Assembly (NCBI GenBank): GCA_000433635.1
Contig: HF997947.1
Coordinates: 30,033 to 94,032, forward strand
Source: Ruminococcus sp. CAG:254
GTDB lineage: Bacteria > Bacillota > Clostridia > Oscillospirales > Ruminococcaceae
Direction: 5' to 3'
Length of the DNA stretch: 64,000 bases
How positions within the stretch are numbered: position 1 is the stretch's first letter; each line of letters begins with the position of its first letter. Of the stretch, positions 58,210 through 64,000 are shown in pieces. A model generated the notes under the pieces. It was given only the letters and a program-made list of their open reading frames with translations, did not search any database and was not told the origin of the DNA. The translations under genes and the position numbers were made by a program.

Positions 58210-59425
58210 AGCCCATACGCCTCCGAATATTTGAAACACTTTCCAAGAAACGATCTGTCTCTTCCTTGGTATTATAGAACATCACACTTGCTCTTGCAGA
58301 AGAATGAATGCCTAAATACTGATGCAGCGGTTCTGCACAGTGATGTCCGGCACGAATATCCATGCCGTCACTGCTCAAAATTTCGCTGATGTCATGCGGA
58401 TGCACCTGATCCACGGTAAATGCAACAATTCCCGTGTGATTTTCTGCCTGTTCTGAACCCAATACATGAATGTGCGGAATGGACTGCATACCACGCAATA
58501 AATATTCTGTCAATTCCTGCTCTGCCTGCTGTACGTTGGACATACCCAGCTTTTGCAGATACCGAATTGCCTCTGCCAATGCAACTGCTCCACCAGCATT
58601 TACCGTACCTGCTTCAAACTTGTGCGGCAATTCTGCATAGGTTGCATCATAACGGGAAACGGTTTCAATCATTTCTCCGCCTGTCAGGAATGGCGGCATG
58701 GATTCCAGCAGTTCTTTCTTTCCATAGAGAACACCAATTCCCATCGGAGCAAGCATTTTATGCCCGGAAAATGCCATAAAGTCAACATCTAACGCTTGCA
58801 CATCCACTGCCATATGCGGTGCACCCTGTGCAGCATCCATCAAAATCACTGCTCCGCATTGTCTGGCACGTTTCACCAATTCTGCAACCGGATTCACACA
58901 GCCCAAAACATTGGAAACCATGCCAATTGCAACTAATTTTGTATGGTCAGAAAAAGCAGCATCCATTCGCTCTTTGGAAATCGTTCCGTCTGGGTCGCAT
59001 TCCAGATAAACCAGCTTTGCACCGGTCATCCGTGCAACCATCTGCCACGGTAACAAATTGCTGTGATGTTCCAGAATGGAAACTACGATCTCATCGTCCG
59101 CTTTCAAGTGCGACAATCCATAGCTATAAGCAACCAGATTGATGCTTTCTGTGGTGTTTCGTGTAAAGATGATTTCTTCCGGTGCAGCTGCGTGAATAAA
59201 CTGCTGAACCGTTGTTCTGGCTGCCTCATATCGTTCGGTTGCCTCAACACTCAGCGGATATAAGCCACGCAGAACATTGGCATTATAGCTTTCGTAAAAT
59301 TCCTGTGCTGCCTGCAAGACACAAGCCGGCTTTTGTGAAGTCGCCGCATTGTCAAAATAAACACGGTCATGCTTGGCAATCAACGGAAATTCTGCCCGAA
59401 TGGCTGCAATCTGAGAAGCGGTCAT
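58199..59425 (-). CDS. sufS: cysteine desulfurase SufS
   Basis: A 408-residue PLP enzyme releasing sulfur from cysteine as a persulfide. YFDNAATSQKP opening, Schiff-base lysine in FSGHKMLAPMGIGVLYG, and the active cysteine in RAGHHCAEPLHQYLG. Group II desulfurase length and motif. It overlaps sufD by ATGA and sufU by 11 bases. Confidence 0.95.
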   Translation of the reverse strand: MTASQIAAIRAEFPLIAKHDRVYFDNAATSQKPACVLQAAQEFYESYNANVLRGLYPLSVEATERYEAARTTVQQFIHAAAPEEIIFTRNTTESINLVAYSYGLSHLKADDEIVVSILEHHSNLLPWQMVARMTGAKLVYLECDPDGTISKERMDAAFSDHTKLVAIGMVSNVLGCVNPVAELVKRARQCGAVILMDAAQGAPHMAVDVQALDVDFMAFSGHKMLAPMGIGVLYGKKELLESMPPFLTGGEMIETVSRYDATYAELPHKFEAGTVNAGGAVALAEAIRYLQKLGMSNVQQAEQELTEYLLRGMQSIPHIHVLGSEQAENHTGIVAFTVDQVHPHDISEILSSDGMDIRAGHHCAEPLHQYLGIHSSARASVMFYNTKEETDRFLESVSNIRRRMGYGE

Positions 59426-60462
59426 GTTGGAATCACCTCATCAATCGTTTTTTGCAGCAAATCTGCGGTCTTTTCATCCAATCCCTGACAAAGTGTTTCC
59501 AGCTTTGCACGGGAGATAATTTTTTCAGCGGTTTCTTTTTCAATGCCACGAGATGCAAAGTAGAACAGAATATCCTGCGGCAATTCTCCAATGGAAGCCC
59601 CGTGACTACCCTTTACATCTTCTTCTGAACAGAGAATCAGCGGAATGGTCTTATTCACGACATCATCCCCCAGCAGCAAAACCGTTTCGTTTTCCTTGCC
59701 CTCAGAACCGGAACAGCCTGTCCGCAAGTCAATCGTACCACGGAACACTTTTGCAGCATGGTTCTGTACCGTTCCCTCTGCGGTAATGTCACTCATAGTT
59801 TTCTTTCCGATGTGGTTAACAATTACATTCATATCCAAAGTGCGATTCTGCTGTACCAAATAGCCAGAATGGCTGGTGAAACTACTGCCATCACCAATCA
59901 AATCAGCCCGAACGCCAGAAGTCAAATTGCCCTTTGTCAAATACAGTCTTGTCAGTTCAATTGAACCTTTTTCCGCTGCAACACAGCCAACATCATTCCA
60001 ACTATCTGCACTGTTATCTGCTAAAACCTGAATGAGATGAACAGTTGCATTAGCTGCTACATGCAAAATTGTCCGAACCGCTGCGTGATTTGCCTGTCCC
60101 TCCCAATTCTGTACAATGGTCAAATGGCTGCCTTCGGCTACATTTACGAGCACCTGCAAAGCAGCTTCTGCCTGTGGTGCATTCTGAATGGTCATCCGAA
60201 CGGTATCTGTTGTGTTAGAAGCGGCTGCAATCTGCATGCCCCACTGAAAAACAGGGGTCAATGCTGCACCAACGCCAGTTTCCACGCTCTGTTCCGGCTC
60301 TACCTTTGAAACAGCAGAAATCTGTGTAGTTCCCTGCTCTGATTCTGCCTGTACGGTGCAAGCTGCGGTTGGTGTATAGGCAATGGTTTTTGCTTCGTTG
60401 ACATCCAACCGATGCCAAGTCTTAACCGGCAGTGCATTTACAATTATCTTTTGTTGTTCCAT
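59422..60462 (-). CDS. sufD: SUF assembly protein SufD
   Basis: A 346-residue beta-helix protein partnering SufB and SufC in the SufBCD scaffold. FRGTIDLRTGCSGSEGKENETVLLL and PLILCSEEDVKGSHGASIGELPQDILFYFASRGI are the diagnostic C-terminal motifs. The first 90 residues are shorter and less conserved than usual. The ATG six bases after GAGGTG is preferred to a GTG three codons earlier. Confidence 0.92.
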   Translation of the reverse strand: MEQQKIIVNALPVKTWHRLDVNEAKTIAYTPTAACTVQAESEQGTTQISAVSKVEPEQSVETGVGAALTPVFQWGMQIAAASNTTDTVRMTIQNAPQAEAALQVLVNVAEGSHLTIVQNWEGQANHAAVRTILHVAANATVHLIQVLADNSADSWNDVGCVAAEKGSIELTRLYLTKGNLTSGVRADLIGDGSSFTSHSGYLVQQNRTLDMNVIVNHIGKKTMSDITAEGTVQNHAAKVFRGTIDLRTGCSGSEGKENETVLLLGDDVVNKTIPLILCSEEDVKGSHGASIGELPQDILFYFASRGIEKETAEKIISRAKLETLCQGLDEKTADLLQKTIDEVIPT

Positions 60463-60472
60463 TTTATCCACC

Positions 60473-61882
60473 TCACCCGATACTGCCCTTCATTTCCAGA
60501 CGAATCAAATTATTCATTTCAATTGCATATTCCAACGGCAGTTCCTTGGAAACATTGTCCGCAAATCCGCTGACAATGCAAGCTCTTGCATCTTCTTCGC
60601 TCAAGCCTCTGGACATCAAATAGAAAATGGCTTCATTGCTGATTTTTCCAATCTGTGCTTCGTGTCCAACATCTGCCTTTCCGGTTCTAACATCAATTGC
60701 CGGAATGGTATCGGAACGAGAAATGGAATCCAGCATCAGCGATTCACAGGAAACAGAAGATTTACTGCCAACCGCTTCTTTCTGTACGGTAACGGCACTT
60801 CGGAATGTGCTGACACCGCCATCCTTGGAAATCGACTTCGTATTGATATAGGAACTGGTATCTGGAGCAGCGTGTACAACCTTTGCACCGGTATCCAAAT
60901 CCTGACCGTTTCCGGCAAAGGTAATGCCTGTGAATTCCATCTTTGCACCCTTGCCCTTGAGGATGCTCATCGGATACAGATAAGAAACGTGCGAGCCGAA
61001 TGAACCAGAAACCCATTCAATCTTGCCGCCCTCTTCTACCAATGCACGCTTAGTATTCAGGTTGTACATATTCTTCGACCAGTTTTCAATCGTAGAATAC
61101 CGCAGCGTTGCATTTTTGCCAACATACAATTCCACACAGCCAGCGTGCAAATTTGCGACATTATATTTTGGTGCAGAACAGCCTTCAATGAAGTGTAAGT
61201 TTGCCCCTTCTTCTACAATAATCAGGGTATGTTCAAACTGTCCAGCTCCCTTTGCATTCAGTCGGAAATAGGACTGCAACGGAATCGTTACAGTTACATT
61301 CTTCGGAACATATACAAACGAACCACCTGACCAAACTGCACCGTGCAGGGCTGCAAATTTATGGTCAGTTGGCGGAACTAACTTCATAAAATGCTTCTGG
61401 ATCATTTCCGCATATTCGCCATGCATTGCACTTTCCAAATCGGTATAGACAACGCCCATCGCTGCGACTTCTTCCCGCACATTATGATAAACCAACTCAG
61501 AGTCATACTGTGCACCAACGCCAGCCAGTGATTTCCGTTCTGCCTGCGGAATGCCCAGCCGTTCAAAGGTGTTCTTGATGTCCTCCGGTACTTCCGACCA
61601 GTCGCCCTTCATCTTGGTGTTCGGACGCACATAGGTGACAATCTGATCCATGTGCAAGCCTTCGATGGATGGTCCCCAGTCCGGCACTTGCAATTTGTTG
61701 TAAATTTCCAGAGAATGCAGCCGAAATTCTTTCATCCATTCCGGATCATTCTTTTCCTTGGAAATTTGTTCTACCAATGCCGGTGTTAAACCTGCATCAA
61801 TTTTATAAAAATCATCTTCCCGATCCTTGATATCATAGACGCTTCTATCAATATCGGCAATCTGCTGTTTTTCTTCTTTCAT
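60473..61882 (-). CDS. sufB: SUF assembly protein SufB
   Basis: A 469-residue core scaffold protein for Fe-S cluster assembly. YHNVREEVAAMGVVYTDLESA, FIEGCSAPKYNVANLHAGCVELYVG and SCESLMLDSISRSDTIPAIDVRT are all strongly conserved, as is HEAQIGKISNEAIFYLMSRG at the C-terminal end. Follows sufC by 29 bases, ATG after GAGGAGG. Confidence 0.96.
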   Translation of the reverse strand: MKEEKQQIADIDRSVYDIKDREDDFYKIDAGLTPALVEQISKEKNDPEWMKEFRLHSLEIYNKLQVPDWGPSIEGLHMDQIVTYVRPNTKMKGDWSEVPEDIKNTFERLGIPQAERKSLAGVGAQYDSELVYHNVREEVAAMGVVYTDLESAMHGEYAEMIQKHFMKLVPPTDHKFAALHGAVWSGGSFVYVPKNVTVTIPLQSYFRLNAKGAGQFEHTLIIVEEGANLHFIEGCSAPKYNVANLHAGCVELYVGKNATLRYSTIENWSKNMYNLNTKRALVEEGGKIEWVSGSFGSHVSYLYPMSILKGKGAKMEFTGITFAGNGQDLDTGAKVVHAAPDTSSYINTKSISKDGGVSTFRSAVTVQKEAVGSKSSVSCESLMLDSISRSDTIPAIDVRTGKADVGHEAQIGKISNEAIFYLMSRGLSEEDARACIVSGFADNVSKELPLEYAIEMNNLIRLEMKGSIG

Positions 61883-61911
61883 GATGGTTCTTCCTCCTCT
61901 CAGCTTTGGAT

Positions 61912-62661
61912 TTAGAGCGTTTCATAAGCGGAAAAACCATTTTCATTGATTTCATCAATCAGCGAGCTATCGCCAGTCTTGACAATCTTTCCGTTTACCA
62001 TGATGTGGGTTTTGTCCACATGCAGAGATTCCAGAATCTTGGTGCTGTGGGTAATAATCAGCAGGCTGCCCTTGCTGCTCTTCCGATAATCAGCGATTCC
62101 CTGAGAAACAGTCTTTACAGCATCTACGTCCAAACCAGAGTCTGTTTCATCCAAAATAACCAGTTCCGGATGCAGCATCAGCATTTGCAGGATTTCTGTC
62201 TTTTTCTTTTCCCCACCGGAGAAACCAACGTTCAAATCCCGTTCTGCATAAGACGGATCCATCTGGAGCAGTTCCATTTTTTCTTCCAGTTCTTTCTTAA
62301 AGCTGAAGAACCGAACCCGCTTGCCGGTCTTTGCTTCTACTGCACTGCGGATAAAAGCACTTACTGTAATGCCCGGAATTTCAATCGGGTTCTGGAACGA
62401 CAGGAAAATGCCTTTTTTTGCACGTTCGTTGTCCGGCAAATCGTTGATTTTTTCACCCTTATAGAAAATATCGCCGCCAGTAATTGTATATTCTGGGTTT
62501 CCCATCAGGGTAGAACCCAATGTTGATTTACCAGTGCCGTTCGGCCCCATTAAAACGTGTACTTCGTTCTCCTGAATATCCAAATCAATTCCATGCAGGA
62601 TTTCCGTTTCTCCTACATTGACCTTTAAATTCTGAATCTGTAACAATGTTTCCTGACTCAT
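61912..62661 (-). CDS. sufC: SUF assembly ATPase SufC
   Basis: A 249-residue ABC-type ATPase: Walker A GPNGTGKST, Q-loop FLSFQNPIEIPG, signature NVGFSGGEKKKTEILQM, Walker B LVILDETDSGLD, H-loop ITHST. The ATG after AAAGGAG is 35 codons inside the longest ORF and overlaps the Rrf2 stop by ATGA. It powers SufB/SufD conformational change. Confidence 0.96.
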   Translation of the reverse strand: MSQETLLQIQNLKVNVGETEILHGIDLDIQENEVHVLMGPNGTGKSTLGSTLMGNPEYTITGGDIFYKGEKINDLPDNERAKKGIFLSFQNPIEIPGITVSAFIRSAVEAKTGKRVRFFSFKKELEEKMELLQMDPSYAERDLNVGFSGGEKKKTEILQMLMLHPELVILDETDSGLDVDAVKTVSQGIADYRKSSKGSLLIITHSTKILESLHVDKTHIMVNGKIVKTGDSSLIDEINENGFSAYETL

Positions 62662-63080
62662 GTTTCTGGTTCTCCTTTCCAATTTGCAACTTCTGCAAGT
62701 GTAATACCATCTAAATATGCATTGATGACACCGGACAATCCTTTCCAGATGGGCAACACCTGACAAGAATCTGCTGTTTCGCAGATGGGTGCTCCCTGTA
62801 CAATACAGGTGACCGGTTCAATGGATTCTTCTACTGCTCTTAAAATTTCCCCGACACAATACGCCTCCGGCTTTCTGGAGAGCCGATAGCCGCCGCCTTT
62901 TCCGCTGGCTGATTCCACCAAATGTTGTTTGGAAAGTGCCGTTGTAATGCGTTCCAAGTATTTCAGGGAAACATTTACTTCCGTAGAAATAATTTTTAAC
63001 GGAATGAATGAGCCGTCTGCATGCTGTGCCAGATACATCATCAGCTTCAAAGCATACCGTCCTTTTGTGGAGATAATCAT
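62658..63080 (-). CDS. Rrf2-family Fe-S regulator of the SUF operon (IscR-like)
   Basis: A 140-residue winged-helix repressor: MIISTKGRYALKLMMYLAQH, recognition helix SLKYLERITTALSKQHLV, wing SGKGGGYRLSR. Unlike the Rrf2 protein in the sulfur operon, it has three spaced cysteines, Cys92, Cys100 and Cys106, in the IscR cluster-binding position, so it probably senses Fe-S supply. First gene of the SUF operon; a palindrome overlaps its promoter, consistent with autoregulation. Confidence 0.9.
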   Translation of the reverse strand: MIISTKGRYALKLMMYLAQHADGSFIPLKIISTEVNVSLKYLERITTALSKQHLVESASGKGGGYRLSRKPEAYCVGEILRAVEESIEPVTCIVQGAPICETADSCQVLPIWKGLSGVINAYLDGITLAEVANWKGEPET

Positions 63081-63119
63081 ATTGCTACCTACACCTTACC
63101 TTTCGGTTTCCTGCCACTC

Positions 63120-63148
63120 ATTATACACCAACTCCCCTACCGTGTCAA
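63120..63148 (-). promoter_or_regulatory. consensus sigma-A promoter of the SUF operon
   Basis: TTGACA (63143-63148) and TATAAT (63120-63125), 17-base spacer, both perfect; minus strand. Confidence 0.88.
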
Positions 63149-63153
63149 TAGGG
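63135..63153. promoter_or_regulatory. palindrome overlapping the SUF promoter (likely Rrf2 operator)
   Basis: CCCTA-N9-TAGGG, with the -35 box inside the spacer. A bound Rrf2 protein would block RNA polymerase directly. Confidence 0.5.
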
Positions 63154-63233
63154 TTTAGCAGCATTCACAAAAAGTTATCTACATTTTTATTTTTGGGCAA
63201 TTTCTCCTTTTTGATACATCCACCACAAAAAAA

Positions 63234-63283
63234 GCAGAAAAAAGAGCAACAGAACTGCGTTTTTCAGCTCCATTGCTCTCTTT
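63234..63283 (-). terminator. terminator of glgA
   Basis: AGAGCAA/TTGCTCT stem, extended by a partial inner stem, followed by T6 on the minus strand. Confidence 0.8.
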
Positions 63284-63295
63284 TCGATATCAAAT

Positions 63296-64000
63296 TTAAT
63301 TCTGTCCAGTGATTTCCTGATATAAATCTAAGTAATCCTTTGCAGAACGATTCCAGCTAAAATCACAGAGCATGGCACGTTTCACCAATGCATTCCACTT
63401 TCGCTTTTCCTGATACAACGCACACGCACGCTTCACAGCGTCCAGCATATCCATTGCATCATAGGTCTTGAACGTGAAACCGTTTCCGCCAATCGTTCCA
63501 GCATCGGTTACGGTATCTTTCAAGCCGCCTGTTTCCCGTACAATTGGAATCGTTCCGTATCGCATGGCAACCATCTGTGCCAAACCGCACGGTTCATTCT
63601 GGGATGGCATGAGGAAAATGTCTGCTCCGGCATAGATTCGCTTCGCCATCTGCGGCAAAAAGCCAATGTGCACAGAAACTTGCTCCGGATGCTGCAACTG
63701 CATCTCCCGGAAAAAGTCCTCGAAAATCTTTTCTCCGCTGCCCAAAATAACAAATCGGCAGCCCAGTTCCAACATTTCCTGAAACGCATACTGAATCAGA
63801 TGAATGCCCTTGTGGGCAACAAACCGAGTTACAATGCCAATGACTGGCTGACCGTTGTCTTCCCACTTCATTTCTTCCAACAAATCTGTTTTGCAGGCTT
63901 TCTTTCCGGTTCTGCGATTGACCTGATAGTGTTCTTTGATGTCCGGATCTGTTTCAGGATTGTACAAATCCACATCAATTCCGTTCAAAATGCCACGAAC
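63296..64000 (-). CDS. glgA: glycogen synthase GlgA, C-terminal part (cut by window edge)
   Basis: The last 234 residues of an ADP-glucose:glucan transferase (GT5); the start lies beyond 64000. The frame continues to the edge as VRGILNGIDVDLYNP, a conserved GlgA stretch. The donor-binding domain shows VTRFVAHKGIHLI, LGSGEKIFEDFF, and the catalytic-loop motif MPSQNEPCGLAQMVAMRYGTIPIVRETGGLKDTV, in which the usual S-x-FEPCG reads QNEPCG. GlgA makes storage glucan; a terminator follows. Confidence 0.93.
   Translation of the reverse strand, partial: VRGILNGIDVDLYNPETDPDIKEHYQVNRRTGKKACKTDLLEEMKWEDNGQPVIGIVTRFVAHKGIHLIQYAFQEMLELGCRFVILGSGEKIFEDFFREMQLQHPEQVSVHIGFLPQMAKRIYAGADIFLMPSQNEPCGLAQMVAMRYGTIPIVRETGGLKDTVTDAGTIGGNGFTFKTYDAMDMLDAVKRACALYQEKRKWNALVKRAMLCDFSWNRSAKDYLDLYQEITGQN

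Noticed and set aside
144..63988. Many long antisense and out-of-frame ORFs overlapping clear genes.
   Set aside because: They lack ribosome sites and domains and lie opposite genes with full family motifs; they arise from codon bias.

Overview
The window looks like chromosome of a strictly anaerobic, low-to-moderate GC Gram-positive gut or rumen bacterium, most likely Ruminococcus or a close relative (Oscillospiraceae, Clostridia). Supporting signs are a type I dockerin on a secreted protein, a type III glutamine synthetase, the sporulation peptide SpoVM, a SUF iron-sulfur operon of the SufU type, a flavodiiron protein, LuxS, RecD2, and strong AGGAGG ribosome sites with sigma-A promoters of almost invariant 17-base spacing. 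No rRNA, tRNA, CRISPR array, insertion sequence or prophage was found. Most genes lie on the minus strand.

Layout. 0.1-1.6 kb: a CPA2 cation/proton antiporter with short upstream ORFs. 1.8-9.8 kb: a surface redox region. It encodes a secreted dockerin protein with two Tp47-like units, a NusG-domain-II/Gx-transporter pair, a NapH-like iron-sulfur membrane protein, two FMN-binding proteins carrying five SGAT flavin sites in total, and the flavin transferase ApbE. The same palindrome (RTTAG-N6-CTAAC) lies upstream of all three transcription units. 9.9-19.4 kb: spoVM, a MATE pump, a flavodiiron protein followed by a TPR/nucleotidyltransferase-like/DUF4125 protein, an ABC-2 exporter, and TcdA.

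19.5-35.9 kb: an apparent 18-gene sulfur operon read leftwards from one consensus promoter. It covers sulfate import (Sbp-CysTWA), activation (CysDN), APS reduction by an AprAB-type enzyme, sulfite reduction, and thioredoxin/thioredoxin reductase. It also holds a complete sulfur-carrier module: a ThiS-like protein ending GGGQ, an E1-type activating enzyme, a JAMM protease, TusA, and PLP enzymes (MetY-like, CysK and a MetB/MetC-like one). An Rrf2-type repressor sits inside. The set closely parallels the protein-thiocarboxylate methionine pathway described in Wolinella succinogenes (HcyS/HcyD/HcyF/MetY). This is the most coherent multi-gene system in the window.

36-48 kb: an acetyltransferase and an N-formylglutamate amidohydrolase-like gene, a probable independent small RNA, a secreted lysozyme-like protein, an Ogt/VOC/DUF389 cluster, a zinc-ribbon/TPR membrane protein, glutamine synthetase III behind a leader that can form alternative terminator and antiterminator hairpins, LuxS, and a polytopic membrane protein. 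48-54 kb: radA, mreB, comF and recD2. 54-63 kb: an MFS exporter, then the SUF operon (Rrf2-SufC-SufB-SufD-SufS-SufU) ending in two unrecognised genes. The right edge cuts glycogen synthase.

Assignments rest on reading motifs and remembered family features. No database search was run. Start codons were moved from the longest ORF wherever a ribosome-binding site or family length favoured an internal start.
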